Part shown: in pieces, positions 1 to 7,579 of the stretch
Numbering within the stretch: the stretch's first letter is position 1
How the letters are laid out: each line of letters opens with the position of its first letter
Origin: an uncultured Lachnospiraceae bacterium
Lineage (GTDB): Bacteria; Bacillota; Clostridia; Lachnospirales; Lachnospiraceae
Direction of reading: 5' to 3'
Assembly: GCA_910588295.1 (NCBI GenBank)
Contig: CAJUQO010000026.1
Span: 1-44,000, forward strand
DNA: 44,000 nt
The notes under the pieces: generated by a model
The model's database searches: none
The model's input: the letters and a program-made list of their open reading frames with translations, nothing else
What the model was told of the DNA's origin: nothing
Program-made: the position numbers and the translations under genes

Positions 1-30
1 CGACCATTTCTACAAATTCTCTAAAACGCC

Positions 31-65
31 GCAAGGGACACTTCCTTATGTGAAGTGTCCCTTGC
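31..65. terminator. Strong hairpin, likely terminator
   Basis: A 14-bp perfect stem (31-44 paired with 52-65) encloses a 7-base loop. On the minus strand it lies just past the stop of the gene at 84-536, and a short T-run follows at about 20-25 on that strand. On the plus strand it is followed by CTTTTT. It probably ends the minus-strand gene and may work both ways. Confidence 0.6.
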
Positions 66-83
66 CGGCAGCTTTTTCGCGTC

Positions 84-536
84 CTAATTATTTCCGCTGA
101 TCTTGTTTTTTATCCGTTTGAAAAATCCTACTTTTTCAGGCTTCTGATTCAGAGAACCGCGCAGTCCCCGCACATCTGTGATGTACAGTCCGCTGATAAC
201 TGCTTTGACTTCCTTTTTGACCGGAATCAAGTCAAAAATCTTGTCCTCGCAGATAAAAGAAGCGATTTTCGGTCCCACCTTGGCTTTCACAATGGGCAGT
301 TTTGCGCGCCGCATATACTTGGGGGTCTGGTCTATGACCATCTGCGGAAGCCCCGAATCTTTGATGCGCATACGCTTTTTATCGATGATGAGCATGGAAA
401 CATTCTGTTTCATTGCCTCCATTTGTTTTTGCTGTTCTGCCTGTTTCTTTTCCATGCGTTTGCCCAGGAAATACAGGACTACTAAAACGATAACAAGAAT
501 TGCCAGAATAATCAGCAGGATATGCCATGGTTTCAT
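84..536 (-). CDS. Small membrane-anchored protein of unknown function
   Basis: A 150-aa protein with no function I recognise. Residues about 5-25 form one hydrophobic membrane segment after a short N-terminus. A Lys/Glu/Gln-rich, probably coiled-coil stretch follows (about 26-47), then a basic domain of about 100 residues with alternating hydrophobic residues that suggests beta structure. The C-terminus is rich in Lys and Asn. This suggests an N-terminally anchored protein; the side of the membrane is not clear. The start at 536 is chosen because a GGAGG lies six bases upstream; an in-frame ATG 36 bases earlier lacks such a site. It stands alone, divergent from the lipoprotein at 939, and ends at a strong hairpin. 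Confidence 0.75.
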   Translation of the reverse strand: MKPWHILLIILAILVIVLVVLYFLGKRMEKKQAEQQKQMEAMKQNVSMLIIDKKRMRIKDSGLPQMVIDQTPKYMRRAKLPIVKAKVGPKIASFICEDKIFDLIPVKKEVKAVISGLYITDVRGLRGSLNQKPEKVGFFKRIKNKISGNN

Positions 537-654
537 AGTGTGCCTCCCCGTCTTTTCAAAATGTACGGACATATTCTACCATTGTTTGCAGGAAATAGCA
601 ATTAGATTTATGGAGGGCGGCGGTTATTTTTTATTTTTGAAAAAATGATGTTTT

Positions 655-685
655 GCCTTTATTCGCGGAGAAACTGTGCTATAAT
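655..685 (+). promoter_or_regulatory. Extended -10 promoter for the lipoprotein leader
   Basis: TGCTATAAT at 677-685 is a perfect extended -10 element. No good -35 is seen at 16-18 bases, which is usual for extended -10 promoters. Transcription would begin near 692, about 245 bases upstream of the coding start. Confidence 0.55.
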
Positions 686-691
686 GGGTAC

Positions 692-932
692 TGTTTGAGT
701 CGCTGTTCGCGATCCAGGAATGCGCTGAACTGCGCATTCCGTAAAAAATGATTCAGGAGTGAGAGGCGGCTTTTGCGTAGCAGAACTTGGAATGCCGCCC
801 CGAATTGTTACTTTGAGCGGCCCCAGGCCGTGAAAAGTACCCTGTTTGGGTAACGGGAGGCAGATCCGCGGATCTGCCGCGGGGTTGCCCGTCTGACAGA
901 AAACGGACATAAATATCTGATAAGATTGGAGA
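692..932 (+). ncRNA. Structured 5' leader RNA, class not recognised
   Basis: The roughly 240 bases between promoter and gene are rich in complementary arms. There is a 9-bp perfect hairpin at 717-740 (GGAATGCGC with GCGCATTCC). A GGCGGC arm near 764 can pair with a GCCGCC near 815. A hairpin near 863-886 (GGCAGAT with ATCTGCC) is enclosed by GGGTAAC paired with GTTGCCC. No conserved core of T-box, SAM, cobalamin, FMN or TPP riboswitches is visible. No U-run terminator is seen before the gene. It may be a regulatory leader or a small RNA; the RNA call is inference from pairing and promoter position. Confidence 0.4.
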
Positions 933-938
933 ATGATT

Positions 939-2237
939 ATGAGAAAGAAGACAATGTGGACGGTCTGTGTGCTGACGCTGGGGCTGCTGGCGTCCGGCTG
1001 CAGTAAGGGCCAGGAAGAAAGCTCTGCGGCGAAAAATACCTCGTCAGCAGCCCCGGAGGCGGGAGCTACGGAGGCGGGGCAGTCCTCCCAGACAGAGGAT
1101 GTGACAAACACCACCTTCGCGGAGCTGATGGAAGGGATCGACGTGGCCTCTTGCGTCACCCTGGGGGATTATAAAGGGCTTTCCCTGACAAAGGAGATCC
1201 AGCAGGTGACTGACGAGGATGTGCAGAAGGCCATCGACAGCGCGGTATCCACTACGCTGCAGGAGGTGGATGAGGCGGCTGCCGAGGGAGATACAGTCAA
1301 TATCGATTATGTGGGGACACTGGACGGCGAGGAGTTTGACGGCGGATCCGCGGAGGGCTATGACCTGGTGCTGGGCAGCCACTCTTTTATTGACGGATTC
1401 GAGGACGGGCTGGTCGGCTGCAAAGCGGGGGAGGAGAAGAAACTGAATCTGACATTCCCCGCCAACTATAATGAGGAGCTGGGCGGCAAAGATGTAGTTT
1501 TTAAGGTCAAGGTCAACGCGGTGAAGCGGGCGGCCAAGGAGATTTCCGAGGAATGGGTGCTGGCCAATACCGATTCGGCCAGTATTGAAGACTATGGGCG
1601 GGCTACCCGGGTGCAGCTGGAGGAGAGCAATGCTGCCAATGCGGAATATAATCTGCAGTCCGCGGCGTGGCAGACAGTGGTGGAGGGATCCACGATCAAC
1701 CAGTATCCGGAGAAGCTGGTGGAGTTCGGAAGCGCGGTCTATGCCAATCAGCTGGAGAGCTATTGCCAGTATTATAATGTTTCTCTGGATGATTATCTGA
1801 GTACGGTGGGTTCGTCCAAAGAGGAGTATGAGGAGCAGAAAAAGAATTACGGAGAGAATTTGGCGGCGCAGCTTCTGGTCATGGCGGCTATTGAATCCGC
1901 CGAAGGTCTGTCCAATGAGGATGATGAGTATCATACGCTGTTAGAACAGTATGTTACGGACTCCGGTATGGACCAGGATGCATTTATTTCCTACTATGGT
2001 ACCTTCAATGTGGAGCAGACCATCATGATGAAGCGGATCAGTGATCTTATTATTGCCAATGCCACGGTATCAGAGAAGGTTTCGGAATCAGGAAGCAGTA
2101 CGCAGGAAGCGGAGGAAAGCCAGGCTCCGGAGACAGAGGAGAGCCAGCCTTCGGAGACGGAGGGAAGTCAGCCTTCGGAGAGTGATGAGAGCCAGTCCCC
2201 GGAGACGGCGGGAAGCACGGCCTCAGAGACGGAGTAA
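939..2237 (+). CDS. Trigger-factor-like peptidyl-prolyl isomerase lipoprotein
   Basis: A 432-aa predicted exported foldase. Residues 1-21 form a lipoprotein signal ending in LASGC, with Cys21 as the lipidated residue. A Ser/Ala/Glu linker follows. Residues about 117-197 are an FKBP-type domain of trigger-factor style (the NIDYVG and FDGG motifs are present). Residues about 200-380 resemble the helical C-terminal chaperone domain of trigger factor. The ribosome-binding N-terminal domain is absent. The last 50 residues are a Ser/Glu/Pro/Thr tail with imperfect SQ-P-E-T repeats, also visible in the DNA at about 2100-2230. The likely role is folding of secreted proteins at the outer membrane face, analogous to PrsA; this is inferred. 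The start at 939 is preferred to 933 because GGAG lies seven bases upstream of it. Confidence 0.88.
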   Translation: MRKKTMWTVCVLTLGLLASGCSKGQEESSAAKNTSSAAPEAGATEAGQSSQTEDVTNTTFAELMEGIDVASCVTLGDYKGLSLTKEIQQVTDEDVQKAIDSAVSTTLQEVDEAAAEGDTVNIDYVGTLDGEEFDGGSAEGYDLVLGSHSFIDGFEDGLVGCKAGEEKKLNLTFPANYNEELGGKDVVFKVKVNAVKRAAKEISEEWVLANTDSASIEDYGRATRVQLEESNAANAEYNLQSAAWQTVVEGSTINQYPEKLVEFGSAVYANQLESYCQYYNVSLDDYLSTVGSSKEEYEEQKKNYGENLAAQLLVMAAIESAEGLSNEDDEYHTLLEQYVTDSGMDQDAFISYYGTFNVEQTIMMKRISDLIIANATVSEKVSESGSSTQEAEESQAPETEESQPSETEGSQPSESDESQSPETAGSTASETE

Positions 2238-2278
2238 AGCGGCATAAAGCGTCGGATGCGGAAGAATGCTGCGCAGTG

Positions 2279-2300
2279 CGGAGGCCGTAAACGGCCTCCG
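2279..2300 (+). repeat. GC-rich hairpin between lipoprotein and reductase
   Basis: A perfect inverted repeat, CGGAGGCCG, TAAA, CGGCCTCCG, sits 42 bases after the lipoprotein stop. No T-run follows, so it is not a standard terminator. It may stabilise the upstream mRNA or attenuate read-through. Confidence 0.45.
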
Positions 2301-2351
2301 ATGAAATATAGGAACGATTTGGCGTGGAGAACGCCGGAATGGAGGTATACC

Positions 2352-3542
2352 ATGATTTACAGTGATTTCAAAGGCATGAAGCTCTCCCGGCTGGGGTTTG
2401 GGGCCATGCGTCTGCCCCTGGCCCCGGGGGAGGACGGCCGGGTGGACGAGGCCCTGGTGGAGAAGATGACCCGCTATGCGATTGAGCATGGCGTCAACTA
2501 TTTTGATACGGCCTATCCCTATCACGGCGGACAGTCGGAGCGGGTGATGGGGCGCGTCCTCGGCAAATATCCCCGGGACTCCTATTATCTGGCCACAAAA
2601 TATCCGGGCCATCAGATCAGTGAGACCTACAACCCCGCGGAGATCTTTGAGGAGCAGCTGAAAAAATGCGGCGTGGAGTATTTTGATTTCTACCTGCTCC
2701 ACAACGTATATGAAAATTCCATCGAAACCTATCGGGATCCGCGCTGGGGCATCATGGAGTATTTCCTGGAACAGAAAAAGCAGGGGCGCATCCGCCACCT
2801 GGGATTTTCCACCCACGGGAGCCCGGAGCTGATGAAAGAATTTCTGGACCAGTACGGGGATGAGATGGAGTTTTGCCAGATCCAGCTCAACTACCTGGAC
2901 TGGACGCTGCAAAACGGCAGGGAAAAGTATGAACTTCTGACAGAGCGGGGCATCCCGGTATGGGTCATGGAACCGGTGCGCGGCGGCCGTCTGGCGAACC
3001 CGGGTGAGACGGCGGCGGCGGAGCTGAAAGAGCTGCGTCCGGAGGAATCCACGGCGTCCTGGTGCTTCCGCTGGCTGCAGGAGCTGCCCAATGTGAAGAT
3101 GATCCTGAGCGGCATGTCCGATATGGCGCAGATGGAGGATAATGTGAAGACCTTTTCCGGCGGCAGGGCTCTGGATGAAAAGGAGACGGAGAAGCTGTAC
3201 GCCATTGCGGACGTACTCAAGAGCTCGGTTCCCTGTACGGGCTGCCGTTATTGCTGTGACGGGTGTCCTAAAGGGTTGGATATCCCGATGCTGATCACTA
3301 CATATAACGACGTGTGTGTATCCGCGTCTATGAATACGAGGATGCGTGTTGAATCGATGCCGGAGGATAAATGGCCGTCGGCCTGTGTGGCCTGCGGGAA
3401 ATGCGCCAAGGTCTGTCCGCAGAAGATCGACGTTCCCGGTGTCATGAAGAAACTGACGGAAGCCCTGGAGAAGATCCCCAGCTGGGCGGAGCTTTGCCGC
3501 CAGCGGGATGAAGAGGCCAGAAGAGACAGGGAGAGAGGCTGA
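2352..3542 (+). CDS. Aldo/keto reductase with C-terminal 2x[4Fe-4S] domain
   Basis: A 396-aa cytoplasmic oxidoreductase. Residues 1 to about 285 are an aldo/keto reductase barrel: LGFGAMRLP near the N-terminus, the catalytic Asp/Tyr pair in YFDTAYPYHGG, the Lys in LATKYPG and the His in YLLHNV. The C-terminus carries two ferredoxin-type CxxCxxCxxxCP motifs, from about residue 295 and residue 345, typical of the Fe-S aldo/keto reductases of anaerobes. The natural substrate is unknown; the clusters suggest electron exchange with ferredoxin or a partner flavoprotein. The start at 2352 follows GGAGG with correct spacing; an in-frame ATG at 2256 is less likely. A close paralogue lies at 6116. The fucosidase gene starts 63 bases downstream and is probably cotranscribed. 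Confidence 0.92.
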   Translation: MIYSDFKGMKLSRLGFGAMRLPLAPGEDGRVDEALVEKMTRYAIEHGVNYFDTAYPYHGGQSERVMGRVLGKYPRDSYYLATKYPGHQISETYNPAEIFEEQLKKCGVEYFDFYLLHNVYENSIETYRDPRWGIMEYFLEQKKQGRIRHLGFSTHGSPELMKEFLDQYGDEMEFCQIQLNYLDWTLQNGREKYELLTERGIPVWVMEPVRGGRLANPGETAAAELKELRPEESTASWCFRWLQELPNVKMILSGMSDMAQMEDNVKTFSGGRALDEKETEKLYAIADVLKSSVPCTGCRYCCDGCPKGLDIPMLITTYNDVCVSASMNTRMRVESMPEDKWPSACVACGKCAKVCPQKIDVPGVMKKLTEALEKIPSWAELCRQRDEEARRDRERG

Positions 3543-3605
3543 CAGGCAGGAGGAAAACCGGCATAAAGGACAAAGATAATGCGAATATCGCAAGAGAGGT
3601 AATGG

Positions 3606-4847
3606 ATGAGCGAGATAACAAAACAGTGGTTTGAAAAAGAGAAATTCGGAATGTTTATCCACTGGGGACTTTATGCGGTCCTTGCGGGGGAGTATAAGGG
3701 GAGAAGGACGGATCACATTGCGGAATGGATTATGAATACTTTTGATATCCCGGTGGAGGAGTATGAAAAACTGGCGGAACGGTTCGATCCCCGGGATTTT
3801 GACGCGGATGGTATCGTGCGGAAAGCAAAAGAATGGGGGATGCGTTATCTGGTATTTACCTCCAAGCATCATGAGGGTTTTGCCATGTACGATTCCAAGA
3901 CGGATGATTACAATGTGGTAAAGAGAACCCCCTATGGCAAGGATATTCTCCGTCAGTTTTCAGAGTCGTGTGAAAAGTATGGCATCCGTTTCGGTATCTA
4001 TTATTCCCAGGCCCAGGACTGGCATGACCCCGACGGGCTGGCGGCCAATTATGACAATTCCGGCAAGGACTACCAGCATTATCTGGATCACAAGGTAAAG
4101 CCGCAGCTCCGTGAACTGTTTACGGAGTACGGGAAGATCAGCCTGATCTGGTTTGATACGCCCATGTCCACAACGCCGGAGCAGAGCCGTGAGCTGGTGG
4201 AGCTGGTGAAGTCCCTGCAGCCAGACTGTGTGGTCAGCGGCCGGATCGGCAATGGGCTGGGTGATTATATCACCACCGGTGATAATACGATTCCCCGGCT
4301 TCCCTACAGCAAAAATGCCTGGGAGATCCCGGCCACAGTCAATGATACCTGGGGTTACAATAAATATGACCACAAGTGGAAAAGTGCCGATGAGCTGATC
4401 CGTCTGCTGCTGAAAGCGGTCAGCCGGGGCGGCAACTGCCTGCTGAATGTGGGGCCTGATGCGAAGGGGCGGATTCCCGAAGCCTGCGCGGCCATTCTGG
4501 ACGAGGTGGGAAAATACGTCAGCCGTAATGCGGAGGCGATCTACGATACAAAGATTACGGCCGTTTATCCCTATGAGCTGGACTGGGCCGAATTCACCCA
4601 CAAGGAGCATAAGCTGTATGTACATATCTTAAAGCCCAAGAGCATCATCGAGCTTTTGAATATCGCAAACCATGTAACCTGCGCTTATTTGGTGGAAGAC
4701 GGGCAGGAATGCCAGGTGAAAGTCGAGAGAACCTGCGAAGGCGACGCCTATATTGCCGTGACGCTACCAGAGGAGCTATGGGACAGGAAGAATTACTGTA
4801 TCTGCCTGGAAACGGAAGAAGAGGAACCGGTGTTTGAGGAAATCTGA
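3606..4847 (+). CDS. Alpha-L-fucosidase, GH29 family, intracellular
   Basis: A 413-aa GH29 glycosidase that would release L-fucose from short fucosylated glycans. The N-terminal MFIHWGLYAV is the family signature. The candidate catalytic nucleophile is the Asp in LIWFDTP (about residue 184). The motif NCLLNVGPD near residue 280 is also typical of GH29. There is no signal peptide or carbohydrate-binding module, so it should act in the cytoplasm on imported oligosaccharides. The start at 3606 follows AGAGGT; an overlapping ATG at 3602 is out of frame. It lies downstream of the Fe-S reductase in a probable operon, and a bidirectional terminator follows. An L-fucose-isomerase-family gene occurs at 41670, far away, so a shared pathway is only a possibility. 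Confidence 0.92.
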   Translation: MSEITKQWFEKEKFGMFIHWGLYAVLAGEYKGRRTDHIAEWIMNTFDIPVEEYEKLAERFDPRDFDADGIVRKAKEWGMRYLVFTSKHHEGFAMYDSKTDDYNVVKRTPYGKDILRQFSESCEKYGIRFGIYYSQAQDWHDPDGLAANYDNSGKDYQHYLDHKVKPQLRELFTEYGKISLIWFDTPMSTTPEQSRELVELVKSLQPDCVVSGRIGNGLGDYITTGDNTIPRLPYSKNAWEIPATVNDTWGYNKYDHKWKSADELIRLLLKAVSRGGNCLLNVGPDAKGRIPEACAAILDEVGKYVSRNAEAIYDTKITAVYPYELDWAEFTHKEHKLYVHILKPKSIIELLNIANHVTCAYLVEDGQECQVKVERTCEGDAYIAVTLPEELWDRKNYCICLETEEEEPVFEEI

Positions 4848-4856
4848 ATGATAAAA

Positions 4857-4897
4857 AATAAGGGAAAGACGGGAGCAGTCCCCGTCCTTCCTTTATT
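4857..4897. terminator. Bidirectional terminator between fucosidase and metA
   Basis: A 17-bp stem with one A-C mismatch and one G-U pair (4857-4873 with 4881-4897) encloses a 7-base loop. An A-rich 5' flank and TTTATTTTA at the 3' side allow termination of both converging genes. Confidence 0.8.
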
Positions 4898-5818
4898 TTA
4901 ATGAATGCTTTTTATATCATAGGGCGTGCTCTGGTATACGTAGTAATTCAGCCAGTTGGAATACAGAAGCTGGCCGGTGGAACGCCAGGTGACGGCGGGC
5001 GCCTGTTCGGGGTCGTCGCCGGGGAAATAGTTTTTCGGCAGATCCACGGTGGTGAGCCCTTTTTCCATATCCCGGAAATACTCCAGAGCCAGGGTGTTGG
5101 CGTCATACTCGGCGTGGCAGGTGACGAAGAACTGACGGCTGTCCCTTGTCTTGGCGATGGCCAGGCTGCCCTCTGTGGTGGTGGCCATGACCTCCAGGGC
5201 ATCAACGGCCATGACGTCGCCAAGGCGTACGTCTGTAGCCCGGGAGTGGGGGGCCATGAACATGTCGTCAAAGCCCCGGAACAGAGGGGATGTGGGTTTC
5301 AGGATCTTGTGGGGGTAGATGCCGAATAGTTTCTGATCCAGATCCAGCTTTTCGATGCCGTAATGGTAGTAAAGCCCCGCGTAAGCGCCCCAGCAGAGAT
5401 AGAAGGTACAGTGTACATGGTCTTTGGCCCATTCCATGATCTCACAGATTTCCTCCCAGTAGGCCACGCCCTCGCAGGGGACATAATCCAGAGGCGCCCC
5501 GGTGATGATCATGCCGTCGTACCGTTTATCTTTGATCTGGTCAAAGGTGTAGTAAAACTGATCCATGTGGCTGGGGTCGGCGTGGGTGGACTTGTAGCTG
5601 GCAGTCTGCAAAAACTCCACCTGAACCTGCAGGGGGGTGTTGGACAGCTTCCGAAGAAGCTGGGTCTCGGTGACGATCTTGGTGGGCATCAGGTTCAGGA
5701 TCAGCACGTTTAAAGGGCGGATATCCTGGTGGATGGCCCGGTATTCGGTCATAACAAAGATATTTTCAGATTCCAGTACGGCGTGGGCCGGAAGGGAATC
5801 GGGGATTCGGATCGGCAT
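4898..5818 (-). CDS. metA: Homoserine O-acyltransferase MetA
   Basis: A 306-aa enzyme of methionine biosynthesis that acylates the hydroxyl of L-homoserine. The length and the opening MPIRIPD match the family. The catalytic residues fall at the expected numbers: Cys142 in YLCWGAYAG, His235 and Glu237 in TCHAEYD. Position 111, which sets acyl-donor choice in this family (Gly in the E. coli succinyltransferase, Glu in the Bacillus cereus acetyltransferase), is Asp here, in ITGAPLD. An acidic residue suggests acetyl-CoA but is not proof. The start at 5818 has GGAG eight bases upstream, and a longer in-frame extension is not needed. The gene has its own promoter at 5902-5930 and stands alone. Confidence 0.95.
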   Translation of the reverse strand: MPIRIPDSLPAHAVLESENIFVMTEYRAIHQDIRPLNVLILNLMPTKIVTETQLLRKLSNTPLQVQVEFLQTASYKSTHADPSHMDQFYYTFDQIKDKRYDGMIITGAPLDYVPCEGVAYWEEICEIMEWAKDHVHCTFYLCWGAYAGLYYHYGIEKLDLDQKLFGIYPHKILKPTSPLFRGFDDMFMAPHSRATDVRLGDVMAVDALEVMATTTEGSLAIAKTRDSRQFFVTCHAEYDANTLALEYFRDMEKGLTTVDLPKNYFPGDDPEQAPAVTWRSTGQLLYSNWLNYYVYQSTPYDIKSIH

Positions 5819-5901
5819 AGTGTCTCCTCTCTGGGCATCCGCGCAGGGGATGCCGGGTGTATTTTTCTCCGGCGAGACAGAAAGTGTTTCGCGCAAGCCC
5901 C

Positions 5902-5930
5902 ATTATAACCGCTTTGCGTTTTTTTGGCAA
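5902..5930 (-). promoter_or_regulatory. Sigma-A promoter of metA
   Basis: On the minus strand TTGCCA (5930-5925), a 17-base spacer and a perfect TATAAT (5907-5902) are present. The 5' leader is only about 80 bases, too short for a SAM-I riboswitch, and no T-box core is seen. Confidence 0.75.
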
Positions 5931-6020
5931 CTGCCGTGGGGAAAGTTATGTGGGCGGTGACAGTCCGGCGAACCAGAGTGTCATAACTTTCACGTATAGG
6001 CAAGCATTGAATATAAGTAT

Positions 6021-6048
6021 TTGCGGAAAATCCAGAATATGTTACACT
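6021..6048 (+). promoter_or_regulatory. Probable promoter of the second Fe-S reductase
   Basis: TTGCGG (6021-6026), a 16-base spacer and TACACT (6043-6048) lie about 60 bases upstream of the coding start. This promoter is divergent from the metA promoter. Confidence 0.5.
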
Positions 6049-6115
6049 GAAAAAGAGTAAGAAGGCCGAAAGGCCAAATGACGGATCATATCAGTTTTGC
6101 AAGAGGAGGATGGTT

Positions 6116-7249
6116 ATGATTTACAGAAAATTTCAGGATCTGCCGTTGTCCGCTCTGGGGATGGGCGCTATGCGTCTGCCGGTAATCGACGGGGATGACG
6201 GGAAGATCGACGAGCCTGCGGTACAGAAGATGGTGGATTACGCCATGGAGCAGGGGATCAATTATTACGATACGGCCTGGGGCTACCACGGCGGGAATTC
6301 GGAGCTGGCTGTGGGCCGTGCCCTGAAAAAATATGATCGGGGCAGTTTTTACCTGGCCACCAAATTTCCGGGCTATGACCTCTCCAATATGGGGAAGGTG
6401 GAGGAGATCTTTGAGAAGCAGCTGGAAAAGTGCGGCGTGGAATATTTTGATTTTTATCTGTTTCACAATGTCTGTGAGATGAATATCGAGCAGTATCTGG
6501 ACAGGCAGTACGGTACTTTTGAGTATCTGATGAAACAGAAGGAAAACGGGCGGATCCGCCATCTCGGATTTTCCGCCCACGGCAGCGTGGAGGTGATGCG
6601 CCGTTTCCTGGAGGCTTACGGGGAGCATATGGAGTTCTGCCAGATCCAGCTCAATTTCCTGGACTGGACGTTTCAGAACGCCAGGGGGAAAGTGGCGCTT
6701 CTGGAAGAGTACCATATCCCGGTGTGGGTGATGGAGCCCCTGCGGGGCGGAAAGCTCGCGTCTTTGCCGGATGAGCATGAGGCCGCGCTCAAGGCTCTCC
6801 GGCCCGACGAGAAGATTCCTGCCTGGGCTTTCCGTTTTCTGCAGACGGTGCCCGGTGTGACCATGGTGCTTTCCGGCATGTCAAATTTTGATCAGCTGGA
6901 AGAAAATATCCGTACCTTCGCGGAGGATAAGCCCCTGGATGAGAAGGAGATGGAGGCCCTGCTGGGTGTGGCGGAGCGTATGCTGGGAAGGAAGACGCTG
7001 CCCTGTACGGCCTGTCACTACTGTGTGGATCATTGTCCCCAGAAGCTGAATATTCCCTGGCTGATCGGGTTGTACAATGAGCACTGTTTTACGGAGGGCG
7101 GCTTTATCGCGCCGATGGCGCTGATGTCCCTGCCGGAGGATAAACAGCCGGGAGCCTGCCTGGGCTGTCAGAGTTGCGAGGCGGTCTGTCCTCAGCAGAT
7201 CGGGATTTCGGAGGCCATGGCGGATTTTGCGGAAAAGTTGAAGAGATAA
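6116..7249 (+). CDS. Aldo/keto reductase with C-terminal 2x[4Fe-4S] domain (paralogue)
   Basis: A 377-aa paralogue of the gene at 2352, clearly homologous over its full length. The barrel shows GMGAMRLP, YYDTAWGYHGG, LATKFPG and YLFHNV, giving the catalytic Asp, Tyr, Lys and His. Two CxxCxxCxxxCP motifs begin at about residues 297 and 348. The two copies differ in the substrate-side loop after the catalytic Tyr and in the C-terminal segment, and the first copy carries a longer basic tail. The start at 6116 is chosen over the ATG at 6110 because AAGAGGAGG (6101-6109) then sits at normal spacing. The substrate is unknown. It is followed by a terminator, so it is probably monocistronic. Confidence 0.92.
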   Translation: MIYRKFQDLPLSALGMGAMRLPVIDGDDGKIDEPAVQKMVDYAMEQGINYYDTAWGYHGGNSELAVGRALKKYDRGSFYLATKFPGYDLSNMGKVEEIFEKQLEKCGVEYFDFYLFHNVCEMNIEQYLDRQYGTFEYLMKQKENGRIRHLGFSAHGSVEVMRRFLEAYGEHMEFCQIQLNFLDWTFQNARGKVALLEEYHIPVWVMEPLRGGKLASLPDEHEAALKALRPDEKIPAWAFRFLQTVPGVTMVLSGMSNFDQLEENIRTFAEDKPLDEKEMEALLGVAERMLGRKTLPCTACHYCVDHCPQKLNIPWLIGLYNEHCFTEGGFIAPMALMSLPEDKQPGACLGCQSCEAVCPQQIGISEAMADFAEKLKR

Positions 7250-7261
7250 ATCGGAGTATGT

Positions 7262-7307
7262 AAAGGGAAGGAGGCCCGTGAATGGCCGAGCCGCCTTTCC
7301 TTTTTAA
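7262..7307 (+). terminator. Terminator after the second Fe-S reductase
   Basis: A 14-bp imperfect stem (7262-7275 with 7290-7303; one mismatch, one G-U) ends in a TTTTT run. Confidence 0.65.
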
Positions 7308-7579
7308 GAATGCAGAGACACTGTCACGGTGAAGGCGCTGAACGATTACGGTTGCATTGAAAACCCGCCGCCGCAGGCGGCATGCATTCGGGGATGCCTA
7401 ATGCGCGCCGGTTTCGGTTTTCTTGCGTGGTGGTGTGCCAATGGGCGCATGATGGTTTGTTTGGGAAAAATGGGGGAAAAATATACCCGCGGGCATATAC
7501 GGGCAATAACCCCGGCAGACCAAAGCGCCCGCGAATACAGGAACGGGGCCGGACGGCCCGGCGAAAGGAGCAAAGGATC
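7308..7579 (+). other. Hairpin-rich intergenic region upstream of the flavoprotein
   Basis: This 270-base stretch has no convincing gene of its own. The reading frame of the downstream gene is open through most of it but lacks a ribosome-binding site until 7567. It holds several short inverted repeats, such as GCCGCC with GGCGGC at about 7369-7380 and GCATTC/GGGATGC arms at about 7383-7397. The last 80 bases are very GC-rich. No clear sigma-A promoter or known riboswitch core was found. Confidence 0.35.

Noticed and set aside
178..648. A plus-strand frame opposite the small membrane protein at 84-536
   Set aside because: It overlaps a gene with a good start site and sensible membrane topology, and itself lacks a ribosome-binding site.
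692..932. 6S RNA or a known riboswitch class in the foldase leader
   Set aside because: No terminal closing stem with central bubble, no terminator and no class-defining core could be matched; left as unclassified.
2223..3872. A 549-codon open frame on the minus strand across the first aldo/keto reductase
   Set aside because: It is the antisense shadow of a clear enzyme gene with catalytic and Fe-S motifs. It has no ribosome-binding site and its composition is that of a reversed coding strand.
5819..5900. SAM or T-box riboswitch upstream of metA
   Set aside because: The promoter lies only about 80 bases from the start codon, too short for these elements, and no core motif is present.
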